A stretch of DNA of 64,000 bases from Methylophaga sp. (GCA_026988435.1 JALSLH010000009.1:1-64000), one strand, 5' to 3'; shown: positions 49,886 to 58,223, numbered from the stretch's first letter. The notes: generated from the letters alone by a model not told the origin. Made by a program: numbers and translations.

Positions 49886-50784
49886 GTTATCCTAAACTAT
49901 CGAAAGAACAGCAGATTACATTGCCCGAACTGATTCGCGCAACACCCTTGCCATCGCTTTATGATGATAGCACCCATCAGCTATGGGACTGCGAGACTAA
50001 ACAAGGTGATCTGATATTAAAAGTTTGCAATAAGAGGAATGTGAAGCAGTCAAGCTTTTGGCAAGGCATGAACACTTTGTTTGCTGTTGATTTGACAAAG
50101 CAATTGGGTGAATTTCAATCGGTCTATACTAAAGTAGCTAAATTTGGTTTGCTAAACATTCCTGACTATATTGCTTCAAGTTCTATTGCAGAAAAAGGTC
50201 CAGCATTTATTGCCTGTAAAAAACTGGCGGGTTCGATGGTGATGCCTACAGATATCAATAAGGGGATGGTAAGACAACTAGCCGGACATATTGCCGTGTT
50301 GCATCAACATCAGCAAAAGAGTTGGGGGCAAATCAGTCATCCTAAATTTGATGCAATACAGTGGCCAAGTCGTTTGCAAAACAGTTTAATTCAGTTGGCA
50401 AAAGATAATCATGCTATTCCAATTAAGTTATTAGATGAAGTCGTGGAGCAAGCAGGAAAGATAAAGGTGGAGAATTTTGTGCCAGTGATGGTTGATTTAC
50501 GTTGGGATCAATTTTTACAACAAGATGGAATAATAAATGCACTGGTAGATTTAGATGCCTTTGTTTTTGCTCCTAGAGAACTAGAATGGGTTCTATTAGA
50601 GTATTTACTCGATCAACAGCAAATGAGTGAGTTTTGTAAAGCGTACCAACAAATAGTAACAGCTCCTGATTTATCTCAGGTAAGAAAACCGTACCGTTTA
50701 TTATTATTTCTAATGAATGTATTAGGTGCAAAGAGTATTGAACAATGGATGTTGTCGCCCGAATTATGTGATAATCATCAGTGA
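49879..50784 (+). CDS. APH/choline-kinase-fold protein of unknown substrate
   Basis: The kinase-like layout is visible: a strand with lysine (DLILKVCNK), an alpha-E-like helix with LAGHIAVLHQHQ, a degenerate catalytic loop VDLRWDQFLQQ (Asp kept, usual Asn replaced by Gln) and the metal Asp in ALVDLDAFVFAPRELEW. It is 301 residues. The start is a TTG overlapping the SDR stop and is uncertain. Being downstream of mtnA, a sugar or small-molecule kinase role is possible, but it may also be a pseudokinase. Confidence 0.5.
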   Translation: MVSYPKLSKEQQITLPELIRATPLPSLYDDSTHQLWDCETKQGDLILKVCNKRNVKQSSFWQGMNTLFAVDLTKQLGEFQSVYTKVAKFGLLNIPDYIASSSIAEKGPAFIACKKLAGSMVMPTDINKGMVRQLAGHIAVLHQHQQKSWGQISHPKFDAIQWPSRLQNSLIQLAKDNHAIPIKLLDEVVEQAGKIKVENFVPVMVDLRWDQFLQQDGIINALVDLDAFVFAPRELEWVLLEYLLDQQQMSEFCKAYQQIVTAPDLSQVRKPYRLLLFLMNVLGAKSIEQWMLSPELCDNHQ

Positions 50785-50827
50785 CAGGGCTTTTTTTAGT
50801 GCTAAGAAAAATAAGGAGTATCTTTGT

Positions 50828-51331
50828 ATGTCTATTTTCTCATGGTTATTTGGAAAAAAGGATGAGGTACAGCAGGAAACGATTATAGAGCCGACTACGG
50901 GCAATAATCCAATACGATTTCGTCCTGAATTGGTTGAAAAGTTAATTAATGATCATCGTGAAATTGTCGTTATTTACAGTGAAATGAATGATCTATTTGC
51001 TAAAAAAGATTATGGTCAAATTGGGCTTAAGGTTAATGAATTTAAAAGGAAACTACAGGGACATGTTATTGTCGAAAACGTCCAGTTTTATACCTATCTT
51101 GAAAATAAACTCCGTCACGACCCAACAAATCTAGAATTTATTCGTGATGTACGTAAGGAAATGAATGGTATCGCGCATGCGGTCGTTCAATTTGCACGCA
51201 AATATGAAAAAGTTGGATTTAGCGCCCAAGTCATTGAAGAGTTTTCCAAGGATCTAGCCGGAATAGGTGACGTCTTGACCCAGCGAGTAGAAATGGAAGA
51301 ATCACAACTTTATAGTTTGTATGAGCAATAA
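50828..51331 (+). CDS. Hemerythrin-like HHE domain protein
   Basis: A 167-residue four-helix protein. Candidate ligands are His in LINDHREIV, His/Glu in LQGHVIVENVQFY, His in GIAHAVVQF and the Glu pair in RVEMEESQLY. The order fits a bacterial hemerythrin/regulator-of-sigma-D-like HHE fold. The start at 50828 has AAGGAG upstream; the earlier ORF opening is non-native. A di-iron O2- or NO-sensing role is inference. Confidence 0.7.
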   Translation: MSIFSWLFGKKDEVQQETIIEPTTGNNPIRFRPELVEKLINDHREIVVIYSEMNDLFAKKDYGQIGLKVNEFKRKLQGHVIVENVQFYTYLENKLRHDPTNLEFIRDVRKEMNGIAHAVVQFARKYEKVGFSAQVIEEFSKDLAGIGDVLTQRVEMEESQLYSLYEQ

Positions 51332-51333
51332 AA

Positions 51334-51951
51334 CTAGTATTGTCGATAACGTTTTTGCCAGCTGATAAACCCTATTATCGCTAAAACAAAATATAAACTG
51401 AACATAACCACGGTGGCATAAAAGCCATTTTGAACATACAACACAATAGCCGCGGAGTTGATAACAATCCAGTAAAGCCAATTTTGTAGTACTTTTTTAG
51501 CCATCAACCAAGTGTTCATCACTGAAAACACCGTGACCCCAGCATCGAGATAGGGGCTTTTTGATAGTTGATAATAACTAAGATAGATACCTACCGCAAT
51601 GGTTAAAAAAGCACCCAAAATTATAAATTCTATTTGTGACAGTAACGACCAGCTGGTGATGGCTAAATTATCTTCTACATTGCCGTGTTTTTTCCAAAGC
51701 AGATAACCATAGACTGCCATGCCCATATAATAGAAATTGAGCAGGGCTTGCATGGGAAGTTGGCCTTCCCAAAATAGAATGGTGTAGATGACTGTGCTGA
51801 CAAAGGCAAAAGGCCAGCACCATTGTGATTCGCGTGCGGCCAAAATGACATAGGCAATGCCAAGGGCAGCTGCAAAGCTCTCCCAGCCAGACATGGCTGA
51901 GAGGGCATTGATAATAGTATTAAACAAATCAGAGTTAAACATCGACCACAT
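51334..51951 (-). CDS. pnuT: PnuC-family permease, probable thiamine transporter PnuT
   Basis: About seven hydrophobic segments in 205 residues with PnuC features (GWESFAAALGIAYVILAARES, QWCWPFAFVSTVIYTILFWEG, NFYYMGMAVYGYLLW). PnuC proteins move nicotinamide riboside, but relatives under TPP riboswitch control carry thiamine (PnuT). Here it is the last gene behind a TPP riboswitch, a TonB receptor and a thiamine-binding protein, so thiamine is the likely substrate. It overlaps the previous gene by 17 nt. Confidence 0.82.
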   Translation of the reverse strand: MWSMFNSDLFNTIINALSAMSGWESFAAALGIAYVILAARESQWCWPFAFVSTVIYTILFWEGQLPMQALLNFYYMGMAVYGYLLWKKHGNVEDNLAITSWSLLSQIEFIILGAFLTIAVGIYLSYYQLSKSPYLDAGVTVFSVMNTWLMAKKVLQNWLYWIVINSAAIVLYVQNGFYATVVMFSLYFVLAIIGFISWQKRYRQY

Positions 51952-52195
51952 CAGCGCGATCGCTACCCACCATTTTCAAGACAAAGACCGATTCAGGTAT
52001 AGCATCGAATACAGCTTCGATTTCATCATCTAAACAATCCATCACATCGTGGTATTCACCGAATACTTGGGTGCTTAGGCTGTTTCTTTTAACGATAAGA
52101 TTCGGGTTGTTCTCTAGCTTAAGAATAAACGTCAAAATGGGTTCAACGTAATTTTCATTTAATGGGTATAGGCTTATATCTACTGAAATTCTCAT
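51935..52195 (-). CDS. YkoF/MTH1187-like thiamine-binding protein
   Basis: An 86-residue protein of the ferredoxin-like YkoF/DUF77 type: MRISVDISLYPLNENYVEPI is the typical first strand and turn, followed by a second strand/helix with EYHDVMDCLDDEI and a closing strand SVFVLKM. Related domains bind thiamine or its HMP part. Position between the TonB receptor and the PnuC-like permease supports a thiamine role. There is no signal peptide. Confidence 0.75.
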   Translation of the reverse strand: MRISVDISLYPLNENYVEPILTFILKLENNPNLIVKRNSLSTQVFGEYHDVMDCLDDEIEAVFDAIPESVFVLKMVGSDRADVVDV

Positions 52196-52252
52196 GGATT
52201 GTCCTTTTTTAATCTGCCCCCCCTAGCAAGGGAAGGATAATAAGTTGAATGA

Positions 52253-54337
52253 TCAATAATCGTAGCTTACAGATAAGCCGATAATACGCGGCTCGCCTTT
52301 TTGAACATAAGTTTCCGTTGTGTAACCATTGCCCGGGTTATTACCAAAGCTGCCAAATCCACGAACGGCATACTCTTTATCAAATAGATTTCTACCCCAT
52401 AGATTAATTCTCCATGACTTTATTGCGTATTCAATGCTGGCATTGACTAAGGCATAAGAATTTGATTTAGCATTGTGGCGGTTAGAAAAATAAAATTCAT
52501 CTTTACCTTCGATATTAGCTCGTGCTGTCCAGTTTTGACCAATATAGACTTCTGTACCCGCTGCAAATTGGTAATTAGGTGCGTGGGCTTGCCGACGACC
52601 ATTTACATCAAGAGAACCTGGTTTTGGATTGTCAAATTCATCGAATGTGGCACGTAATAAACCGACATTGGCAAATAAACGCCAATCTGAATTCACTAGC
52701 CAATCGACCTCTGCTTCTAGACCGATATTTTTACCTTTAGCCGCATTGCTTAAATAATCAACAAACTCGGTACTGAGATCAGGACGAACCGTTAATAGTG
52801 AACTTTTAACTTGCTGGTCTTTACGCTTGGCATAAAAGACAGATAGGTTTGTTTTTAACGCACCATCAAGCCAGAGAGATTTTATTCCTGCTTCTAAGTT
52901 CCACAGATATTCTGTATCAAAATCACGCGCATTGGTGGGCAATGTGCCATCAGTATTTACGCCACCGGCTTTATAGCCACGCGATAAACTGGTGTAAAGC
53001 ATTTGGTCATTATTAACCTGATAATTGAAACCTAGTTTTCCACCATAAAGTGTTTCATCAGAATCAATATTAAGGTTTTCAGAATCTTTATAATCTGCAT
53101 TCCAATACTCAATACGTAAGCCAGTAATCATCGTTAACTTATCTGATAAACCAGTATCTAACTGACCAAATAAGGCGGTGTTTTTAGTGTCGTATGAGCT
53201 AGTGAATACTGATGATAAATAGGTGTAATTACGCTCTAAGTCTTCATCTTGTTGTGCATGGTATACACCCACCAACCAGTCTGTAGAATTATTAAAAATA
53301 CGACCCTCTTTATTAGAGAGCAAGCGGAACTCAATAGAATTATTATCTCGGTCACGCTTATATTCATCAAATGAGCTATATGGAAAAAGGCTTGCATCAA
53401 ATTGACCATTGTATGACCAATCTTCATCATAGCTATACTCAAGATCAGATTTAGAATGGGTCGCTATACTTTCAAGTCGAATAGCGGTTGAAATATCCCA
53501 ATCAGTCCGCAGTGAGAAGGCATTGGTCTTTTGTGCATCTGTGCCCGGTTCGTCTGATAGTGTGTTTCTGCTATTGTCGAAGGTAAAGGCATCGTATCTA
53601 TTATCTATATTAAGGTGAAGATATTTTAAGGATACCGTTAAGTTATCAGAGGCTAGCCACTTTAAGCTGGTTCTAATGGTTGTTTCATCACGATTATTGG
53701 TGTTGTCACGATGAAGGTATTTATTTTTAATGTAACCATCAGATTTATTGCTGTGTAATGCGATACGTCCTAAAAGTGTGTTATCGATAAGTGGACCACC
53801 CACAGCAAGACCAATACTACGCGTGTCATATTTTGCAAGTGTTGATTCAAAATGAATATCAAGATCATTGGTGGGCTCTTTGCTTTGTAGGTTAATTACA
53901 CCTGCAAGAGCATTGGCACCAAAACGTGTACCTTGAGGGCCACGTAAAATTTCAATATGGTCAATATCAAATAAGGTTGCTGAGCCACCACTGCGGCTAA
54001 AATCCATATCATCAATGATCAGACCAACCGAAGGGTTGAGTGGCGATTTAAATTGGCTGCGTTCGCCCATACCACGAATTTGAAAATAATGTGCACGTGA
54101 GCCACCATTAGACATATTTACATTGGGTGCCATATTTAATACATCTTCAATATGTTGGGCTGAACGTGCCTGAATAGCATCTTCGTCAATACGAGTAATG
54201 CTGGTAGGTGTTTTTTGAATTTCAGACGGACGGAAGTCTGAATTAACGACAATGGGCTCAAATGTGGCCGTATCATTTGCAAATGCATTTGCTGAAAGTA
54301 ATGCTGCAAGAACAGCAGGTATAGATTTTAACTTCAT
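52253..54337 (-). CDS. TonB-dependent outer-membrane receptor, probable thiamine receptor
   Basis: A signal peptide (ending NAFAND) is followed by a plug domain (about residues 30-150; TPTSITRIDEDAIQA, IRGMGERSQ, EILRGPQGTRFGANALAG) and a 22-strand-type barrel ending in an aromatic residue (GLSVSYDY). It is 694 residues. The plug resembles the large iron-siderophore type, but the gene lies behind a TPP riboswitch and ahead of thiamine-binding and PnuC genes, which argues for thiamine or a precursor (Omr1-like). Confidence 0.85.
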   Translation of the reverse strand: MKLKSIPAVLAALLSANAFANDTATFEPIVVNSDFRPSEIQKTPTSITRIDEDAIQARSAQHIEDVLNMAPNVNMSNGGSRAHYFQIRGMGERSQFKSPLNPSVGLIIDDMDFSRSGGSATLFDIDHIEILRGPQGTRFGANALAGVINLQSKEPTNDLDIHFESTLAKYDTRSIGLAVGGPLIDNTLLGRIALHSNKSDGYIKNKYLHRDNTNNRDETTIRTSLKWLASDNLTVSLKYLHLNIDNRYDAFTFDNSRNTLSDEPGTDAQKTNAFSLRTDWDISTAIRLESIATHSKSDLEYSYDEDWSYNGQFDASLFPYSSFDEYKRDRDNNSIEFRLLSNKEGRIFNNSTDWLVGVYHAQQDEDLERNYTYLSSVFTSSYDTKNTALFGQLDTGLSDKLTMITGLRIEYWNADYKDSENLNIDSDETLYGGKLGFNYQVNNDQMLYTSLSRGYKAGGVNTDGTLPTNARDFDTEYLWNLEAGIKSLWLDGALKTNLSVFYAKRKDQQVKSSLLTVRPDLSTEFVDYLSNAAKGKNIGLEAEVDWLVNSDWRLFANVGLLRATFDEFDNPKPGSLDVNGRRQAHAPNYQFAAGTEVYIGQNWTARANIEGKDEFYFSNRHNAKSNSYALVNASIEYAIKSWRINLWGRNLFDKEYAVRGFGSFGNNPGNGYTTETYVQKGEPRIIGLSVSYDY

Positions 54338-54342
54338 GAGTA

Positions 54343-54365
54343 TCCTTTTTAATATATAAAAAGGA
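54343..54365 (-). promoter_or_regulatory. Hairpin sequestering the receptor ribosome binding site
   Basis: On the minus strand TCCTTTTTA, loop TATAT and TAAAAAGGA form a perfect 9-bp stem covering the AAAAAGGA ribosome site just before the receptor ATG. Its 5' side overlaps CCTGTCC, which can instead pair with GGACAGG at the 3' end of the riboswitch. Confidence 0.7.
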
Positions 54366-54410
54366 CAGGGGATAACGTGTTAGCGCTTGTAAAGGAGCAT
54401 GTATGTTTCA

Positions 54411-54507
54411 CCGCCTGTCCCTACGCCAGTATTAACTGGATCAGGTTCATAGGGTTCTTTCTTAATTAGAAAGTCTCAGGCAACTTTATATTGGCGCCAC
54501 CCCTAGG
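54411..54507 (-). promoter_or_regulatory. TPP riboswitch (THI element)
   Basis: Read on the minus strand, the conserved thi-box parts occur in order: TAGGGGTG, TGCCTGAGA, ACCCTATGAACCTGATC, GTTAATACTGGCGTAGGGA. P1 can close through GCCT/AGGC. It lies about 75 nt upstream of the TonB receptor start and is expected to switch the whole operon off when thiamine pyrophosphate is plentiful. Confidence 0.95.
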
Positions 54508-54509
54508 CT

Positions 54510-54538
54510 TGAATTTGATGTGAATCTTATCAAATTCA
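54510..54538. repeat. Inverted repeat TGAATTTGAT / ATCAAATTCA
   Basis: Ten-bp perfect arms spaced by 9 bp lie between the PilZ gene stop and the TPP riboswitch. It could be the PilZ transcript end or an operator at the receptor promoter; there is no T-run. Confidence 0.45.
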
Positions 54539-54566
54539 GGTGAAATTATACGGTAAAGAGGTGTTT

Positions 54567-54920
54567 TTAGCTAGCTAAACTTGTGGTGTCGGTGAAAACT
54601 TGGATCCAGTTTTCATGTGTTTCAGAGAACTCTACAGATATATGAAATAAATCAGCATTCTTTTTATCAAACTTACACCGAACTATTTTGCCCTCTGCAA
54701 TGAGAGGCTCAATATTTTCTTCATAGGTATCAAGTACAATTTTAATGTGATCGTCTAATTTGGCAGCATAGTCGGTGGTGATATAAATACCATTACTACA
54801 CAGGTTCTGACTAGTACCTTGGTGTGTTAAGTCGTCGTTATTATCAATTGTAAATGTGATCAATGTTTCTATCGGGATCCGTATACAGTGACGTCTTTCG
54901 TCGACATTATTTTCAGACAT
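54567..54920 (-). CDS. PilZ-domain protein
   Basis: A 117-residue single PilZ domain with the c-di-GMP signature: RRHCIRIPIE (RxxxR-type switch) and SQNLCSNGIYI as the second motif, with the usual Asp replaced (N-x-C-S-N-G). It may bind c-di-GMP weakly or signal through partners. The degenerate second motif leaves binding uncertain. Confidence 0.78.
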   Translation of the reverse strand: MSENNVDERRHCIRIPIETLITFTIDNNDDLTHQGTSQNLCSNGIYITTDYAAKLDDHIKIVLDTYEENIEPLIAEGKIVRCKFDKKNADLFHISVEFSETHENWIQVFTDTTSLAS

Positions 54921-55011
54921 TGTAAAATTCTCTAAAATTCTTTTGATCGTCTATTCACACTACGCAACTATAAAAATATCAACAAGGAACTAATCGACTA
55001 TTTTTGAGAAA

Positions 55012-55329
55012 CTATTTTATGCTTGCTCGGCACTGGGGGCAGACGCGAAGTTGGCTGTTTAATCGCTTGGTCGGTACTTTATTTCCGGTGTTGTCATAAC
55101 AGCTTGGGCAGAAAAAACCTTTTTGATCAGAAAAAATATAACAACCAGATTTTATTTCCGGTTTGGAATGAGCAGAATTCGGTGGTGTTTCTTTGGTGAG
55201 TTGCTCTGCAAAAACGGTGATATTGTCTAATTCTTTTGAGATAGAATTTAATAAATCTGTATGTTTATCATCGTTTGAAAGTTTTTCTAAAAGCAGTTTT
55301 ACTTGCTCAACTGAAGCAAAAATAGTCAT
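55012..55329 (-). CDS. Zinc-ribbon-containing small protein
   Basis: A 105-residue protein. The N-terminal half is helical (VEQVKLLLEKLSNDDKHTDLL). The C-terminal half has two CxxC knuckles (CPSCYDNTG and CPQCRA) typical of a zinc ribbon. I do not recognise a named family. It lies 10 bp downstream of cysB on the same strand. Confidence 0.65.
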   Translation of the reverse strand: MTIFASVEQVKLLLEKLSNDDKHTDLLNSISKELDNITVFAEQLTKETPPNSAHSKPEIKSGCYIFSDQKGFFCPSCYDNTGNKVPTKRLNSQLRVCPQCRASIK

Positions 55330-55338
55330 GGGCTCTTC

Positions 55339-56256
55339 CTAAGAGATGGCATGTTCAACCACTTTTTGTGTTAATTGTGGTGCTAAGAATTCAATAAAGG
55401 CATAGCTATAGCCACGAAGATAGCTGCCGCGTTTTATGCCTAAATGTGTGGTGCTGGCTTTGAATAAATGATTGGCATTGAGGGCTTTTAGCGGTGCATC
55501 CTTGGTTTCATCAAATGCCATGCTGGCAATAATACCAATGCCTAGTCCAACTTCAACATAGGTTTTTATTACATCAGCATCGGTTGCCGTGAACACAACA
55601 TTAGGATGTAAACCACGTTTGATAAAGGCTTGATCTTGTTGCTCGCGACCTGTGAACCCCATTACATAGGTCAATATTGGGTATTGAGAAATTGACTCAA
55701 GCGTGAGCTTTTTCTCTAATAATAAGGGGTGGTCAGGAGTGACAACAATTGATCTATTCCAATCATAGCAAGGTAGAATGGCTAAAGAGTCAAATTTAGA
55801 TAAACCTTCGGTTGCAATGGCAATATCGACGCGGCCAGTGGCGACCATTTCAGCAATTTCAGTCGGTGTGCCTTGCACCATATTTAAATGAACATTGGGA
55901 TAATGCTCAGAGAACTTTTTGATCGCTTTGGGAAGAGCGTAGCGTGCTTGTGTATGTGTTGTGGCAATAGAGAGCGTTCCTAGTTGATCATTTTTACTAT
56001 CCGCGGCAAGCTGGCGAATATTCTCAACATCAAGCAAAACACGATCGGCCATCTCAACAACACTCTTACCAACAGCCGTTAAACCTGTAAGGCGCTTGCC
56101 ATGGCGTTCAAATATTTGTAATCCCAATTCATCTTCGAGCTGTTGTACTTGATTGCTTACCCCAGGTTGTGAGGCATGCAACGCGTTGGCGGCGGCAGAA
56201 ACACTCAAACCACGACGAGAAATTTCACGTACATATTTTAATTGTTGTAACTTCAT
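55339..56256 (-). CDS. cysB: LysR-type regulator CysB
   Basis: CysB/Cbl-type transcription factor controlling sulfur assimilation. The N-terminal winged HTH is MKLQQLKYVREISRRGLSVS and ALHASQPGVSNQVQQLEDEL. The effector domain carries the CysB-type stretches TTHTQARYALP, VVTPDHPLL and LGIGIIASMAFD. It is 305 residues (the family is 310-325). It is divergent from the TSUP-tusA-cysH operon it probably activates. Confidence 0.92.
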   Translation of the reverse strand: MKLQQLKYVREISRRGLSVSAAANALHASQPGVSNQVQQLEDELGLQIFERHGKRLTGLTAVGKSVVEMADRVLLDVENIRQLAADSKNDQLGTLSIATTHTQARYALPKAIKKFSEHYPNVHLNMVQGTPTEIAEMVATGRVDIAIATEGLSKFDSLAILPCYDWNRSIVVTPDHPLLLEKKLTLESISQYPILTYVMGFTGREQQDQAFIKRGLHPNVVFTATDADVIKTYVEVGLGIGIIASMAFDETKDAPLKALNANHLFKASTTHLGIKRGSYLRGYSYAFIEFLAPQLTQKVVEHAIS

Positions 56257-56270
56257 ATCCTGCCCTCGAT

Positions 56271-56284
56271 ATCGTATATACGAT
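56271..56284. promoter_or_regulatory. Perfect palindrome in the cysB promoter region
   Basis: ATCGTATATACGAT lies 15 bp before the cysB start, in the divergent region shared with the TSUP-cysH operon. It has the size of a LysR-type half-site pair and could serve autoregulation. Role inferred. Confidence 0.4.
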
Positions 56285-56378
56285 TTAATTATAACAATAG
56301 TTAATAATATTCATTGATAGAATATAATTAACTGATAAAATTGTCACCTTTTTAGAATATTAAAAGATAATAATTAAC

Positions 56379-57179
56379 GTGGAATGGGGATATACATTAG
56401 CAGGGTTATTTGTCGGCATCATGGTCGGAATGACCGGTGTGGGCGGCGGATCGCTGATGACACCTATCTTGATTTTTGGTTTCTCAGTACAGCCCGCAAT
56501 CGCCGTAGGAACGGATCTATTATTCGCAGCAATAACAAAGTCGGGCGGTATCTGGGCGTATTGGCGTCATGGTGTAATTAACTGGACGGTTGTAAAACGA
56601 CTTGCAACAGGTAGTGTTCCTGCATCATTGCTCACGTTATATTTTTTAAATAAAACAGGGGTGAGTGAGGGGCAACATAGTGAACTCATCACCTCCGCAT
56701 TAGGTGTGGCATTAATTTTAACGTCTAGCGCCTTATTATTAAAAGGCACGATTACTAATATTTTACATGCGCGAGCGGGTCACCCAGTGGTCAGTGCTTT
56801 ATATCGTGTGCGTCAAGATGAAAGCCATAAAGCGGTAGCTACGGTTGCAACTGGCGCCTTTTTAGGTGTAATGGTCACCATGTCATCAGTAGGGGCGGGG
56901 GCCTTGGGTGCGGTGACTTTGTTATTTCTATACCCTAAGATGAAGGGCGTGGAGATTGTCGCCACTGATATTGCACATGCTGTGCCGTTAACAGCGATTG
57001 CAGGCTTGGGGCATTCAGCCGTGGGCACGGTAGATTGGTCTTTATTATCATTTTTAGTGATAGGGTCATTGCCTGGCATTTATATTGGGAGCCATTTGGG
57101 TGTGAAAATTCCTGATACAGTGATGAGGCCATTATTAGCCGTATTATTATTAGGTGTGGGTGTGAAATGTCTGATCTGA
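56379..57179 (+). CDS. TSUP (TauE/SafE) family permease of the cys operon
   Basis: Eight or so hydrophobic segments in 266 residues. The TSUP repeat signatures are LFVGIMVGMTGVGGGSLMTP and FLGVMVTMSSVGAGALGAV. The start is GTG. It overlaps the TusA-like gene by 13 bp, which is coupled in turn to cysH. The context suggests transport of sulfate or another sulfur anion for assimilation. Confidence 0.85.
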   Translation: MEWGYTLAGLFVGIMVGMTGVGGGSLMTPILIFGFSVQPAIAVGTDLLFAAITKSGGIWAYWRHGVINWTVVKRLATGSVPASLLTLYFLNKTGVSEGQHSELITSALGVALILTSSALLLKGTITNILHARAGHPVVSALYRVRQDESHKAVATVATGAFLGVMVTMSSVGAGALGAVTLLFLYPKMKGVEIVATDIAHAVPLTAIAGLGHSAVGTVDWSLLSFLVIGSLPGIYIGSHLGVKIPDTVMRPLLAVLLLGVGVKCLI

Positions 57180-57400
57180 TTGAAACGCTGAACTTAACTT
57201 TATACGGTTGCCCATTGCATTATATTAAAGCAAGGGAAGCCCTTAGCGACATGGCGATTGGCCAAGAAATTGAACTTGAAGTTAATAATGGTGATGCTGT
57301 TGATGAAGTATTAACTAGCCTACGTCACGATGGCCAACTGTGTGAAGTTACGTCAGAACAAACACTGACATCAACGATTAAAGTAGTGAAACAATCATGA
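57167..57400 (+). CDS. TusA-like sulfur carrier with altered CPxP motif
   Basis: A 77-residue IF3-C-like fold: LNLTLYGCPLHYIKAREAL, IGQEIELEVNNGDAVDEV, and a final strand. TusA proteins have CPxP; here it is CPLH, with the catalytic Cys kept and the second Pro replaced by His. It overlaps both TSUP and cysH genes, so it is firmly part of the assimilation operon. It may accept or donate sulfur there; that is unproven. Confidence 0.75.
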   Translation: MSDLIETLNLTLYGCPLHYIKAREALSDMAIGQEIELEVNNGDAVDEVLTSLRHDGQLCEVTSEQTLTSTIKVVKQS

Positions 57401-58101
57401 CTGAAATTAATGAAAAACTAGCGGTTAAGATAGAAGCAGTAAAAAAGGTATTGAACGATATTGTTGCGGGATATGATCCTGCAACCTTGGCATCGAGCTA
57501 TGGTGCTGAAGATATGGTGCTGATGGATTTGATTTGTAAACACGCACCTAAAATTGAAATCTTTACGCTTGATACGGGGCGCTTGCCAAAAGAAACCTAT
57601 GATGTGATGCAGCAAGCTAAATCACATTATAATGTGGATGTTCAAGTGTATTTCCCTGATGCTACGGATGTGGAAGAGTATGTGACAAATAATGGGCCTA
57701 ATGCTTTTTATGAGAGCGTTGACTTACGCAAACAGTGTTGTGGTATCCGTAAAGTGAAGCCCTTGAAACGTGCTTTAGATGGCAAAAAAGCGTGGCTGAC
57801 TGGTATGCGACGTTCACAAGCAGTGACGCGCAGTGAATTGCCTGTTTCTGAATATGATGAAACATTTGGTTTACAGAAGTTTAGCCCACTGACCGATTGG
57901 TCAAATGGTGATGTTTGGGCCTATATAAAAGCCTTCGATGTGCCTTATAATAAATTACATGATCGCGGCGTTGCCAGTATTGGCTGTGCTCCGTGTACAC
58001 GAGCAATAACTGCCGGTGAAGATATTCGTGCAGGTCGCTGGTGGTGGGAAAATCCAGAATCAAAAGAGTGTGGGCTTCATGTGAAAGCCTCAAAGATTTA
58101 A
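57397..58101 (+). CDS. cysH: Assimilatory adenylyl-sulfate reductase (CysH, Fe-S type)
   Basis: PP-loop-family reductase making sulfite. LASSYGAEDMVLMDL is the N-terminal nucleotide loop, and the C-terminal ECGLH contains the catalytic Cys. Two cysteine pairs, CCGIRKV and CAPCTRA, mark the [4Fe-4S] type that reduces APS rather than PAPS. It is 234 residues. The start overlaps the TusA-like gene by 4 nt. Confidence 0.93.
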   Translation: MTEINEKLAVKIEAVKKVLNDIVAGYDPATLASSYGAEDMVLMDLICKHAPKIEIFTLDTGRLPKETYDVMQQAKSHYNVDVQVYFPDATDVEEYVTNNGPNAFYESVDLRKQCCGIRKVKPLKRALDGKKAWLTGMRRSQAVTRSELPVSEYDETFGLQKFSPLTDWSNGDVWAYIKAFDVPYNKLHDRGVASIGCAPCTRAITAGEDIRAGRWWWENPESKECGLHVKASKI

Positions 58102-58103
58102 AA

Positions 58104-58202
58104 TGTCATTCCCGCCTATTTTAGGCGGGAATCCATAAAGCTTAACAAGATTCCCGATAAGCTTGTACTCAGCTCGACTGGGTAAGAATTCGGGAATGAC
58201 GG
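58104..58202. repeat. REP-like double hairpin, copy C
   Basis: The first hairpin is ATTCCCGCC/GGCGGGAAT. The second has ATTCCCGA/TCGGGAAT arms enclosing a longer insert, and TGTCA...TGACG closes the unit. It is the same class as the repeats at 4758 and 46000 but with a distinct, longer second arm. It lies between cysH and cysD. Confidence 0.8.
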
Positions 58203-58223
58203 AATTTATTTTAGAGTAGAAAT

